A stretch of DNA of 64,000 bases from Planctomycetota bacterium (GTDB taxonomy: Bacteria; Planctomycetota; SZUA-567; H5-PLA8). Below, one piece after another: positions 1 through 12,890 of this stretch. The stretch lies in contig JABTUM010000001.1 of assembly GCA_015075375.1 (NCBI GenBank), positions 2,909,201 through 2,973,200 on the forward strand. The letters are read 5' to 3'. Position 1 is the first letter of the stretch; each line of letters begins with the position of its first letter. The translations under genes were made by a program, and so were the position numbers. A model generated the notes under the pieces. That model did no database searches, was not told the origin of the DNA, and saw only the letters and a program-made list of their open reading frames with translations.

Positions 1-1609
1 GCTGATCGCAGCCGCGTACGAGCGAGAGCCGGTGGCTGACGATCACGGTGGTGCGCCCTTGCATCAGGCGTTCGAGGGCGGCCTGGATCAACGCTTCGCT
101 TTCGGGCTCGACGCTGGCGGTGGCTTCGTCGAGGAGCAGAATACGCGGGTTGGCGAGGAACGCGCGGGCGATGCAGAGGCGCTGCTTCTGCCCGCCGCTG
201 AGCTTCACGCCGCGTTCCCCCACCAGCGTGTCGTAGCCTTGCGGGAGGCGTTCGACGAATTCGTGCGCGTTGGCTTCGCGCGCCGCTTCGATCATGTCCG
301 CTTCGCTCGCGCCCAATCGGCCGAATAAAATGTTCTCTCGAATCGAGGCGTTAAAAAGGAAGGGCTCCTGGGTCACGATGGCGCAGTGCCGCCGGAAGCC
401 GGATTGCGAGAGCGTGCGCAGATCGTGCCCGTCGATGGCGACCGTGCCGGCCTGCGGATCGTAGAAACGCAGGATCAGGTTGAGCACCGTGGACTTGCCT
501 GCTCCGCTGGGCCCGACGACCCCTGCGGTGTGCCCGGGCTCGACGACGAAGCTGACGTTTTCCAACGCGGTGCGTTCGGGCGTGTAAGCGAAGCGGACCT
601 GCTCGAAGCTGACGCGGCCCTGCACGGACTCGAGCGCCTTCGAGCCGGGCGCATCCTGGACGACTTCGGGCGCGTCGAGGACTTCGAAGACGCGCGACCC
701 TGAGGCCGCGGCGCGCTGGAGCATTTCGTTGGTCTGCGCCAAGGTCTGGACGGGGCTGAAGAGCTGCCACCAGTATCCGCGCAAGGCGATGAGGCCGCCG
801 ACGGTGAATTCGCCCTGCATCACGTAGTACGCTCCGGCCCCGATCATCGCCACGTTGCTCAAGAAGCCGACGGACATGACGCCGGGAAAGTACGCGGCGC
901 GCGCCTTCACGCCGCGCAAGCTCTCGGCGTAGAAAGCGGCGTTGCGCGCTTCGAAGCGCGCGGCTTCGTGGGGTTCGCGCGCGAAGGCCTTGATCACGCC
1001 GACGCCCATCAGGTGCTCTTGGAGGACCGAAGAGAGATCGCCGAGCTTGTCGCGCACCGAGCGGTACAGGCCTTTCACGCGCCGGTTGAAGAACCAGACC
1101 ATCAACGCCACCAGCCCCAGCGGGATCAGCGAGACGATGCCAACCTTCCAGTTGAGCCACAAGATCACGCCCGCCACGCCAACGAAACTCAGCGCGTTGC
1201 TGACGATCGTATCGACGCCGTTGATCACGACTTCTTGAAGCACATCGACGTCGCCGATGGCGCGCGCCTGCATGTCTCCGCTGCGGTGTTCGTGGTGGTA
1301 CGCCAGCGACTGGCGCAGCAGCTTGGCGTGCACGCGCTCGCGCAGGTCGTGGACGAAGCGCTGCCCCGCTCGTCCCAGCAGCCAGGTGCGCGCGATCGAG
1401 AAGCCCGCGCCGACGAGGTAGACGGCGAGCATCAGCGCGAGCGCCGGGAGCAGCATCTCGCGCTTACCTTCGATCAGCACGTCGTCGACGATGTACTTCC
1501 AGACGAGCGGATGAAAGAGCTGGCAGGGTGTGGCAAGCAGCAGGCAGGCGAAGCCCGCCGCGAGCGGGGCACGATAAGGACGCAAAAGCCCGAGGATGCG
1601 CACGAACAC
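1..1609 (-). CDS. ABC exporter, fused permease and ATPase (3' end cut by window edge)
   Basis: This is a half-size type I ABC exporter of the MsbA/lipid-multidrug kind, with an N-terminal membrane domain and a C-terminal nucleotide-binding domain. The reverse-strand frame stays open from a GTG at 1609 to the window edge. The first half is rich in hydrophobic segments typical of six membrane helices. The ATPase half shows Walker A GPSGAGKST (about 489-525), a Q-loop (IVTQEPFLF), the signature LSGGQKQR (about 190-213), Walker B ILLLDEATA and the switch-histidine motif IVSHRL near the edge. No ATG is available upstream of the in-frame stop at 1643-1645. GTG 1609 has a GGAGA about 9 nt before it; GTG 1603 is possible. 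It may be the last gene downstream of the propeller gene, 133 bp away. The substrate cannot be told. Confidence 0.92.
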   Translation of the reverse strand, partial: MFVRILGLLRPYRAPLAAGFACLLLATPCQLFHPLVWKYIVDDVLIEGKREMLLPALALMLAVYLVGAGFSIARTWLLGRAGQRFVHDLRERVHAKLLRQSLAYHHEHRSGDMQARAIGDVDVLQEVVINGVDTIVSNALSFVGVAGVILWLNWKVGIVSLIPLGLVALMVWFFNRRVKGLYRSVRDKLGDLSSVLQEHLMGVGVIKAFAREPHEAARFEARNAAFYAESLRGVKARAAYFPGVMSVGFLSNVAMIGAGAYYVMQGEFTVGGLIALRGYWWQLFSPVQTLAQTNEMLQRAAASGSRVFEVLDAPEVVQDAPGSKALESVQGRVSFEQVRFAYTPERTALENVSFVVEPGHTAGVVGPSGAGKSTVLNLILRFYDPQAGTVAIDGHDLRTLSQSGFRRHCAIVTQEPFLFNASIRENILFGRLGASEADMIEAAREANAHEFVERLPQGYDTLVGERGVKLSGGQKQRLCIARAFLANPRILLLDEATASVEPESEALIQAALERLMQGRTTVIVSHRLSLVRGCDQ

Positions 1610-1742
1610 GCCGCGATTCTCCGCTGCCGGACGCAGGGAATCTTAACCGGCGGTGCGCAGCGGAGCGCGGACAGGTTTTGGAAATTCAGGCCCACTGCGC
1701 GCAACACGAAGTGGGATTAGAAAAGTTACGGAACGCTGGTCC

Positions 1743-4370
1743 TTACGGCAGCGCCACCGCCTGCTCGGCGGCGTACTCGAAATCGACGCGTATCACGCGC
1801 CGGTTGTAGGTGTCGTTGAGGTACAGGTGGTGTTCGCTGAACCCCGCGCCGCTGGGCCAGGCGAGCGGAATGTCGGGCGTCGCGAGCGCAGGTTTGCCGG
1901 CTTTGCCTTCGGGCGTGTGCGGATTCACGTACTGGGCGTCGAAATTTCCGTACGAGCCGATCTCGGCGATGGTGTTCCCCGCGTTGTCGAACAGGAGCAC
2001 GTTGGCCGCGAATGCGCTGGGCATGGCCAGGCGGCCGTAGCGGTCGACGTCGAAGCGTGGGACGCGGCAGACGCAGCAGGACGAGTTGCCGCCGGGCCCG
2101 GGGCCGCTGACGGGACCGAGGCCGGAGTAAATGTGCTGGGCGTTTTCGACGGCCATTTTGCCTTCCAATTCCAGCTTAGGCGCGGCGGGCATTTTGCTCT
2201 CGCTGTCCTTGATGCCCAGCACCGCGCCGCCTTCGGGGCCGAACTTCACGACACTGCTGTACCAGCGCGTGGCGACCTGATCGCCGGTGAGAAATCCCGG
2301 CGGCTTGAAGCCCGCGGGTTTCACGTCAAGGCCGACGTAGATGTTGCCTTTCAGGTCCACGCGAATCCCTCCGCCCGCGCTGGTGATGGGACCGAGCACC
2401 GAAGTGCGCAGATCCTCGGGGTACCCTTTGAGCGATTCGGGCTTGGTGGCCGGGAACTTCCCTTCCAGATACTTACCCTTAAGCGCTTTGCCGTCGCCGC
2501 CGAAGCCGCCGACGGCGTAGAGCGTCCAGTCGTACATGAAGGAGATGTACACTTCCCCGTTGGGCCCGCAGCCGAGGCCCTTCTCGCAATTTCCGATTCC
2601 GTAGCGGCTGTAAATTTGTGGGCTGATGACGTGCGTCCCGTGCTTGTACGGAGCGGGCTCAAGGTCGCGGGTGAAGCGTTCGAGCGGTCCGCTGAAGCTT
2701 TCTCCGGTGCGGATGTAGAGCAATCCGTCGTAACCCACGGAAAGATCGACTCCGGCGAGGGGCTTGTTCTGCTTGTTCCTGAGGATGCCGCCTTGGCCGG
2801 TTTTTCCGTCGTAACGCCAGATTAAATTCCCGCCGTCGGCGACGTAGAGTTCGTCGCGCGCATAATCCACGGCCAGGCGATTCCAGTCGATCTGCCCTTC
2901 GGGGCGGCGCTTGAAGGCGGTTTCGACCGGTGCCAGCGCGGCGCCCTGGTCTTCGAGCGCCAGGAGTCCCTCGGGCAGTCCCGCGATCCAGACCACCGTT
3001 TTGCCGCCGCTGACGGTGACGGCCATGCGCGGCGAAACCTTGTTGGGGAACTTGTCGTAAAGCGCGGCGGGCTTGGCGCCGGGCGCGAAGTTCTCGAACT
3101 TTTCCACCGCCAGCGCGTGCGTATTCCAGCCGTTGCAGACCATGCGCAGCACGTAGAAAGCGCCGCTCTTGGGGTGCGCGACGATCTGATGCGGATTCAT
3201 GACAGCCACTTCGCCGATCTGTTTGCCGTCTTCGGAGAAGACGACCACGCGATTCTTGTCCCGGTCCGGCACGTAGACGTTGTTCTTCGCGTCGCAGCCG
3301 ACGAAATGGATCGGGCCGGTGCGCCCATAGATTTTGAAGCCGTCCTTCCACCACGATCCGTCGAAAGCGATCGGCAGCGAGACAAAGAGCTTCATTTCGT
3401 CCTTCCCGTCGAGGCGCATGCGGTAGACGCCGCCCAGCGGAAAGCGCGGGTCTTCGGTCTTGCGTTTGTCCTTGTTGGGTACGGGGCCGGTGAGGTACAG
3501 CCACTTGCCGTCGGGCGAGGCCGCGTAGCAGGCCACGCCTTCGTGATAATGCCACGGATGCCCGTAGTGGTTCTTCTCGCCGTTGGTGGCGTCGAAGACC
3601 GGCCAGGGCTTCTGCTTGGTTCCGAAGGCCGCGCCTTTGACGCTGCCGTCCGCGTTGAGCGCGTAGACGTCGTGCTGATCGGCGAAGAATACGCCGTTCG
3701 ACTGCGAGGCCGCGACCAGCGAGGCGCTGGGGCTGCCGTAGAAATCGGGGTTCAGACACGAGTAGTTCGTCGGGCGCCAGACTTTGGCTTCGGCGTCCCA
3801 GCGCGCCACGTTCTTCATGGCGTCGGGCAGCAGCTTGGAGGGGAAGGGCGCGATCTCGCGCAGGTAGCGGCCTTGGCCGTCGTAGACTCGCACCGTTCGC
3901 GCGCCTTGATTGTGCGTGCCCTGGTACGAACTGATGTACAGGTTGCCATCCTCGTCGCAGGCCAGCCCGTCCACGGAACCGAAGGTGTAAGGATCTTCGC
4001 CGATCATGCGCCCGAACTTGAAGCGCGTGCCTGCGCGCACGCGCGCTTTGAAGGGCCCGCCCACGGCGGGCTTGCCGAAATCGTCCTTGCCGTCCCATTC
4101 GAGCGTCTGGGTCAGCCCCGGCTTGAGCGGCTCAGGCGGCGCTTTCGCCCCGCCCAGTACGCCCGCCGCCAGATGCCGCACGGCCTCGCCCTTCGCGTTC
4201 AGGATCGCGACCTCGACATCGGTGCTCTTCGCGACGCCGAAGCTCACCACGAGCTTATCGCCCTGCTTTTTGGCCGTGGGCGGCGCCGAGAACGCGGCCT
4301 CGCCGGCCTGCAATGCGCCGAACGCGAGGACGCATAAGGTCCAGAGGCCAAGCACCGTGTGGTTGCGCAT
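1743..4370 (-). CDS. Secreted beta-propeller protein with FlgD-like Ig domain and NHL-type repeats
   Basis: A secreted protein of about 875 residues. ATG 4370 is chosen because it has GGAGGAG 8 nt upstream and opens a clean signal peptide (RNHTVLGLWTLCVLAFGALQA); the longer frame from 4424 would bury it. A FlgD-type Ig module follows at about 35-130 (VEVAILNAKGEAVRHLAAG, then EWDGKDDFGKPA). The rest is a series of blade-like units that recall NHL/SMP-30 propellers, for example VDGLACDEDGNLYISSY, FVGCDAKNNVYVPDRDKNRV and IRVDLKGNIYVGLD. A CCVCRVPRFDVDRYGRL stretch near the C-terminus contains clustered cysteines. It lies 19 bp after the GntR gene and is probably in the same operon. Such proteins are common in planctomycetes and usually have no proven function; carbohydrate binding or surface scaffolding is only a guess. 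Confidence 0.85.
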   Translation of the reverse strand: MRNHTVLGLWTLCVLAFGALQAGEAAFSAPPTAKKQGDKLVVSFGVAKSTDVEVAILNAKGEAVRHLAAGVLGGAKAPPEPLKPGLTQTLEWDGKDDFGKPAVGGPFKARVRAGTRFKFGRMIGEDPYTFGSVDGLACDEDGNLYISSYQGTHNQGARTVRVYDGQGRYLREIAPFPSKLLPDAMKNVARWDAEAKVWRPTNYSCLNPDFYGSPSASLVAASQSNGVFFADQHDVYALNADGSVKGAAFGTKQKPWPVFDATNGEKNHYGHPWHYHEGVACYAASPDGKWLYLTGPVPNKDKRKTEDPRFPLGGVYRMRLDGKDEMKLFVSLPIAFDGSWWKDGFKIYGRTGPIHFVGCDAKNNVYVPDRDKNRVVVFSEDGKQIGEVAVMNPHQIVAHPKSGAFYVLRMVCNGWNTHALAVEKFENFAPGAKPAALYDKFPNKVSPRMAVTVSGGKTVVWIAGLPEGLLALEDQGAALAPVETAFKRRPEGQIDWNRLAVDYARDELYVADGGNLIWRYDGKTGQGGILRNKQNKPLAGVDLSVGYDGLLYIRTGESFSGPLERFTRDLEPAPYKHGTHVISPQIYSRYGIGNCEKGLGCGPNGEVYISFMYDWTLYAVGGFGGDGKALKGKYLEGKFPATKPESLKGYPEDLRTSVLGPITSAGGGIRVDLKGNIYVGLDVKPAGFKPPGFLTGDQVATRWYSSVVKFGPEGGAVLGIKDSESKMPAAPKLELEGKMAVENAQHIYSGLGPVSGPGPGGNSSCCVCRVPRFDVDRYGRLAMPSAFAANVLLFDNAGNTIAEIGSYGNFDAQYVNPHTPEGKAGKPALATPDIPLAWPSGAGFSEHHLYLNDTYNRRVIRVDFEYAAEQAVALP

Positions 4371-4389
4371 CTTTATACTCCTCCGCAGA

Positions 4390-5640
4390 TCATGAGGTGG
4401 GGCGGCTCCCGTAAGCAGGCGCATCGGACAACCACAAGGGTACGCCTACGCGCAGGCCAGGACGCTTGGGTTGCTGGAGTTTCCAGAGCAGCAGTTCGAC
4501 CGCGATGCGGCCCAGTTGCGCGTTATCGGCCAGGATCGCGCGCGCGCCGCCGTGCGCGGGCGCGTCGGTGGCGCCGGCTGCCGCGCAGACCAGTCCGCGT
4601 TCGGCGAAGACCGCCGCAACGGTTCGAGCCTGCCCGTACGAGTGGCAGATGACGCCCTCGGGCCGTTCTGCCGCCGGAAGGCCGGCCCATGCTTCGGCAA
4701 GCGCCCGAACGTGGGGCTCGTCGGGCCACGTGGCTTGCACCCATTCGTCCGGCGCGCGCAAGCCGGCTTCCGCCATTGCCTGCCGCCAGGCGCTCTGGCG
4801 CACGAAGCTGTCGGGATCGAGGCGCGCATTTTCGGGCGCGTAGAAATTGGGATCGCGCTGCAGCGCCGCGAACTCCGCGTAGGGCTGGTGCATCCAGCAG
4901 CCGAGGAACCAGATCCGCCGCAGGCCGTGCGCCGTGAACTCCCGCACCGCCGCGCGGTAACCGGGGAATGGATCGAAGAACACCTGATCGGCGCGGATCG
5001 CGAAGCGTTCGTTGGGAAAGTCCACCAGCACCGTCGGGATGCCCAAGTCGAGCAGTTCGGCGGTCCACTCTTCTTCGACCACGCTGAGCGTCAGGATCCC
5101 GTCGAAGCGCGCTTCGCGCACGGCGCTCAGCGGCGGATGGCGGTGGCGCGCCGCGTGCTCTTCGCCCAGGACTTCGACGGAACAGCCGCGGCGGTCGGAG
5201 ACCCAGCGCCCGCGCGTCGCCTCGTGGTCGGGCACGCTGGGGAATTCGCCGGCCATCCGCTCCAGACCCCACGCAGCCAGCGCGCCGCGCAGAATCTCGT
5301 TTTGCTGCGCGCCGTAGCGGAAATCGGAGAAGAACGAATGCGGCAGCAGCACGCCCAGGCGCAGAAAGCGGCCGGGCATCAGCGGGCGCTGCTCCGGATC
5401 GGCCACGTACGACCCGCTCCCCCGGCGGCGCACGATCAGCCCCTCGCGGGCCAGATCGTTCAAGGCGCGGACGATAGTGATCTTGCTCGCGCGAAGCTGA
5501 CGCGGGAGATCCGTCTCGGGCGGCAGGCGCGAGCCCGGCGCGTAGGTGCCGTCAAGAATCAGGCGCCGGATCGATTCGCGCACGCGTTCGTGCTTGGTGG
5601 CCGGCGCGCGGCGCGGAGACGTCGTGAGGTTGAGTTCCAT
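4390..5640 (-). CDS. GntR-family transcriptional regulator with LacI-type sensor domain
   Basis: A 416-residue regulator with an N-terminal winged helix of the GntR type at about 15-85 (HERVRESIRRLILDGTYAPG, then LPPETDLPRQLRAS and GLIVRRRGSGSYVA). A periplasmic-binding-protein/LacI-like ligand domain follows from about 95 to the end (RLGVLLPHSFFSDFRYGAQQ; a VLVDFPNE segment and an EGVICHSYGQA segment match the fold). This GntR-LacI hybrid is frequent in Lentisphaerae and planctomycetes, where it usually controls sugar-related genes. It sits 40 bp after the kelch-like gene and 19 bp before the propeller gene, all on one strand, so it is probably autoregulated from the operator-like cluster at 6733-6776. 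The ligand is unknown. Confidence 0.9.
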   Translation of the reverse strand: MELNLTTSPRRAPATKHERVRESIRRLILDGTYAPGSRLPPETDLPRQLRASKITIVRALNDLAREGLIVRRRGSGSYVADPEQRPLMPGRFLRLGVLLPHSFFSDFRYGAQQNEILRGALAAWGLERMAGEFPSVPDHEATRGRWVSDRRGCSVEVLGEEHAARHRHPPLSAVREARFDGILTLSVVEEEWTAELLDLGIPTVLVDFPNERFAIRADQVFFDPFPGYRAAVREFTAHGLRRIWFLGCWMHQPYAEFAALQRDPNFYAPENARLDPDSFVRQSAWRQAMAEAGLRAPDEWVQATWPDEPHVRALAEAWAGLPAAERPEGVICHSYGQARTVAAVFAERGLVCAAAGATDAPAHGGARAILADNAQLGRIAVELLLWKLQQPKRPGLRVGVPLWLSDAPAYGSRPTS

Positions 5641-5680
5641 GCGCCTGTCCTTGCTCGCCTGAAGCCGGCCCGGATCCGCG

Positions 5681-6673
5681 TTACTTGCCCTGCGCCGCGT
5701 GCTTGTACAGCCACACCTTCATACCCTGCGGCGCGGAGCTGAAATAGAACAGTACGCCGGCCCCGCGGATCGGAGCGACCGAGACGCCGTGCCCGCCTTT
5801 GAACGGCGCCGCCGCCGCAAGCTCGCGCCACGTATCCTGGCCCGGATGGTAAGCCGCGACCTTGCCTGCATTCGAGACCGCAACCAGTTCGCCGCTCGCC
5901 GGATCGCACTCAGTGAGGCTCATCCCGACGCCGAGGTTGAAGGGCGCGGGCTTGGACGCGTTGAGCTTGCCCTGAATGTCCAGCCGGTAGAGCTGTCCGC
6001 TCCCGTTGCCGCCGCCCAGCAGGACCGTTTTGAATCCGGCGCTGTAGCACGCCAGATTGTGGTACGGTCCGGCGGCGGCTTCTTTGCTCAGCGCCGCCCA
6101 CTGCCCGGCGGCCGAATTGAACTCCCAAACCTCTTTGCCCAGGTATCGAATCAGCGAGCGGCGTTCCGGGAAATACGCCAGCGCCATGCCGTGTCCGTGG
6201 GGCGCCTTGAGTTCGGGGAGCGTCGTCCACTCGTTCTTGGCGGCCTCGAAGCGATGGACCAGCCCCGACGCGCTGGCGTTGTGAAAGAAGTACCCGCCCT
6301 CGCCGTCGGCGGCGTTGTTCTCGTACGCGTGGAACCATTTCAAGGGTTTCGCCCATTCCGAAGTCGGCATCTGCGTCCACGCATTCGTCGCAAGATCGTA
6401 GCGGATGTGAACCGGCGGGCCTTTGAGGTGGACTTGCCCGATCAGATGGACCTGCCGGTTGCGCGCGTCGTAGCCGGCCTTGCCGCTGTACGCGAGAATG
6501 TCCTCACCGCGCATCAGGGTCTGGTACTCGTAGCCTTCGGTCTTGAACTCCGCGAAGGCGCCGGGCGCCAGACTTTCAGCGGCCAACTCCAGCGCGGTCT
6601 TCGGCTCGCCGGCGTAGAGCAAACCGCTCCAAGCCAGGATCCCGACCAGCACCAGATTCGAGTAGCCGCTCAT
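5681..6673 (-). CDS. Secreted kelch/galactose-oxidase-like propeller protein
   Basis: A protein of about 330 residues beginning with a signal peptide (GYSNLVLVGILAWSGLLYAG). ATG 6673 was preferred to the far upstream ATG at 6841 because the upstream extension crosses the AT-rich operator-like region and the signal peptide starts here; a GGGAA lies about 8 nt upstream. The mature part shows kelch-like blades: NAWTQMPTSEWAKP, KNEWTTLPELKAPHGHGMAL, AAGQWAALSKEAAAGPYHNL and QDTWRELAAAAPFKGGHGVS, each ending near a W or GHG/GG turn. This is typical of a six- or seven-blade beta-propeller. It appears to be the first gene of a kelch-gntR-propeller operon. No catalytic motif was recognised, so the function is unknown. 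Confidence 0.82.
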   Translation of the reverse strand: MSGYSNLVLVGILAWSGLLYAGEPKTALELAAESLAPGAFAEFKTEGYEYQTLMRGEDILAYSGKAGYDARNRQVHLIGQVHLKGPPVHIRYDLATNAWTQMPTSEWAKPLKWFHAYENNAADGEGGYFFHNASASGLVHRFEAAKNEWTTLPELKAPHGHGMALAYFPERRSLIRYLGKEVWEFNSAAGQWAALSKEAAAGPYHNLACYSAGFKTVLLGGGNGSGQLYRLDIQGKLNASKPAPFNLGVGMSLTECDPASGELVAVSNAGKVAAYHPGQDTWRELAAAAPFKGGHGVSVAPIRGAGVLFYFSSAPQGMKVWLYKHAAQGK

Positions 6674-6732
6674 GTTTACGTTCCCGCGTTTCGCTTCCGC
6701 CTCACTACCGAACAGGTACGCCTGCGAGTCCT

Positions 6733-6776
6733 TATACACCAGTACATATATGTGATGCAAAAGAAAGTATATGTAT
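6733..6776 (-). promoter_or_regulatory. Candidate operator cluster for the GntR regulator
   Basis: An AT-rich island 60-103 bp upstream of the kelch-gene ATG. It contains a perfect 10-bp palindrome ACATATATGT (6744-6753), a related ATACATATAC on the minus strand (6767-6776) and GGTGTATA on the minus strand (6733-6740). GGTGTATA also occurs twice at a very similar distance (66-100 bp) upstream of the FAD-oxidoreductase gene at 33471. Regulation by the adjacent GntR protein is inferred from motif sharing and position only. Confidence 0.45.
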
Positions 6777-7000
6777 TTTAGAGTCGGCAAGCCTTTGCCC
6801 TGGATACGCTTCCAAGGAACCTCGGCTTTGCGCTTAACCAAACGGGACCATTGAGCTCGCTTATTTGGATTTTGATGGGGATTCGGCGTAAGCCGTTCGA
6901 GTCCTCTAGACCTCCGACTTGCCGAGCCGGAGCGCTCTCATAAGTGCTTCAAATTTCAGCTAGTTAATGAAGTCTACCGTGCAGGAATGAGGTAAAAACT

Positions 7001-7025
7001 CGCGTCCTCACCTTTATAGGACGCG
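7001..7025. other. Hairpin in the gene-free stretch before the kinase
   Basis: The 507 bp between the kelch-like gene and the kinase (6674-7180) holds no convincing ORF. Besides the operator-like cluster it contains this stem CGCGTCC/GGACGCG with an 11-nt AT-rich loop. No U-tract follows, so it is not a classical terminator. It could be part of the kinase 5' leader. No riboswitch family was recognised. Confidence 0.35.
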
Positions 7026-7180
7026 GAGCACTTTAGCGCATACAAACGTCACGGACTTCCAAGCCGGCTTGGGGTAAGCCGCGCGCGGAACGACGGAACC
7101 TATGACGGCTGTGCGCGTGGGGCGCAAAAGTTGGCGGGGACTCGCTTAAAACGGGCGAGGGCGGACCAAGGGGTTGGTTT

Positions 7181-11611
<4,431 letters not shown>

Positions 11612-11617
11612 TTTCTT

Positions 11618-11881
11618 ATGTCCCGTAGAGTACATCTGACGATTCAAGGTTTGTTGGCCGCTACTGGGTTTTTAAGCGCCATTCTGTTGCCTGTGACCTA
11701 TCGTTCATGGCTACTGCTTTCTTTGATACCGATATCGGCATTCTTAGCTCCTTGGGCGCTGGTGTTGCTTTTCCAAAGAGTAGTTCCTGCAAAATGCCTG
11801 CAATGCCAACAACTCAGCGCATTTGCTGTGATGGGGCCGCGCATTCGATTTCAATGTAAAGCGTGTGGCTGTATTGAATAA
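11618..11881 (+). CDS. Small membrane protein with C-terminal zinc ribbon, unknown function
   Basis: An 87-residue protein starting 6 nt after the kinase stop, with GGGGAAA from the kinase 3' end as its probable ribosome binding site. Two hydrophobic segments (about 8-26 and 30-53) are followed by CLQC and CKAC pairs (Cys60, 63, 80, 83), a compact zinc-ribbon arrangement. Base composition is strikingly less GC-rich than the neighbours, with codons such as TTA, TTG, TTT, CAA and ATT frequent. This suggests recent acquisition or relaxed selection. Translational coupling to the kinase is possible. No family was recognised. Confidence 0.7.
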   Translation: MSRRVHLTIQGLLAATGFLSAILLPVTYRSWLLLSLIPISAFLAPWALVLLFQRVVPAKCLQCQQLSAFAVMGPRIRFQCKACGCIE

Positions 11882-11898
11882 GCAAATTTAACGAAGTA

Positions 11899-12606
11899 CT
11901 ACTTCAGTTCTTTCAGCACGATATTCCCGTAACGCGCCGAGGACGGATAGACCTGCCGGAAGGCGATCCGTCCGCCGCTGTGCGGCTTCTCGGGGTCCGT
12001 GTAGTCCATGAAAGTCTTGCCGTCCACTTCGAGCGTGATCCGCGCGCCTTGCTTGGTCAGTTTCACACGCACCGTTTTATTCGCGGGCAGCACGTCTTCG
12101 AGCGGCTGCTGCTTGACCAGATTCATGCCCGGGTTCTTGCGCAGGTTGCAGTTCGCCGCCTCGTTGCGCCTGTAGCTGATGTGATACCCCGCGCGCCCCA
12201 GCGTGTAGGTCCGGAAAAGCGTCGACTCTTTGCGCTCGGCGAGCAGCTCCGGCGCGAGGACGTCCTCGCCCTTCAGTCCTTTTTGGCAGAAGAAAAGCAG
12301 GAAAAAGCCACTCGGCGATAGAGGCGTGAAGTCGTATTCGAGCGTAAAATCGGGAGGCAATTCTTCCTTCAGCCAGACGTGGACGCCGTCCTGGCCTTCC
12401 TGGGTGTCGATGCGCAGGAGCCCCTCTTCCAGCTTCACGGCGCCCTCGCCGGGATTCCACTGCTCCACGACGAACGCGTCCAAATTCATGGCGGGCTTCT
12501 CCTTCACGGCGGGCGCCGGGGGCGACGGCGGCAGCGTTTCGCCCGCCAAGACCGCGGCCGACAAAACCCAGCATAGCGCCAGCGAACACCAGCGGTGCAT
12601 GCGCAT
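11899..12606 (-). CDS. Secreted DUF1080-like (concanavalin-fold) protein
   Basis: A 235-residue protein. ATG 12606 is selected because GGAG lies 6 nt upstream and a signal peptide follows at once (MHRWCSLALCWVLSAAVLAG); ATG 12600 is an alternative. The mature part resembles the 3-keto-disaccharide hydrolase/DUF1080 family: early WNPGEGAVKLEEGLLRI, then DFTLEYDFTPLSPSGFFLLF, an EVDGKTFMDYTDPEKP segment and a SGGRIAFRQVYPSSARYGNI tail, which is the usual closing strand. Family members act on or bind carbohydrates, but no catalytic residue is defined here. Its stop lies 17 bp from the convergent zinc-ribbon gene. Confidence 0.82.
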   Translation of the reverse strand: MRMHRWCSLALCWVLSAAVLAGETLPPSPPAPAVKEKPAMNLDAFVVEQWNPGEGAVKLEEGLLRIDTQEGQDGVHVWLKEELPPDFTLEYDFTPLSPSGFFLLFFCQKGLKGEDVLAPELLAERKESTLFRTYTLGRAGYHISYRRNEAANCNLRKNPGMNLVKQQPLEDVLPANKTVRVKLTKQGARITLEVDGKTFMDYTDPEKPHSGGRIAFRQVYPSSARYGNIVLKELK

Positions 12607-12722
12607 AGATCGCTCCAGAATAGCCGGAGTCCCCGGACTCCACCACTCCCGGCCGGGCACTCAAATCCGGCCTCGGCTTGACCGGCCGGGCACCTCCCTT
12701 TACCCTTCTGATCGCACCAGAA

Positions 12723-12798
12723 GGCCGCGTACCCAAGTGGCTAAGGGGACGGTTTGCAAAACCGTTATTCGCCGGTTCGAGTCCGGCCGCGGCCTCCA
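12723..12798 (+). tRNA. tRNA-Cys (anticodon GCA)
   Basis: A complete 76-nt cloverleaf with encoded CCA. The acceptor stem is GGCCGCG/CGCGGCC, the discriminator is U as expected for cysteine, the anticodon stem is ACGGT/ACCGT with loop TTGCAAA (GCA at 12756-12758), and the T arm contains GGTTCGAGTCC. Confidence 0.97.
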
Positions 12799-12890
12799 CT
12801 TTCGCGTACTTTCTAAGACGATTTTGCTCCGTTCGCAGCCCACCCACAAATCGTAAAACGCAAACGCGCACCGGATGCTACCATGGCTCC

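Noticed and set aside
6888-6925. tRNA-like GTTCGAGTCC
   Set aside because: It resembles a T-loop, but the flanks do not form a T stem or acceptor stem and no anticodon arm lies at the right distance.
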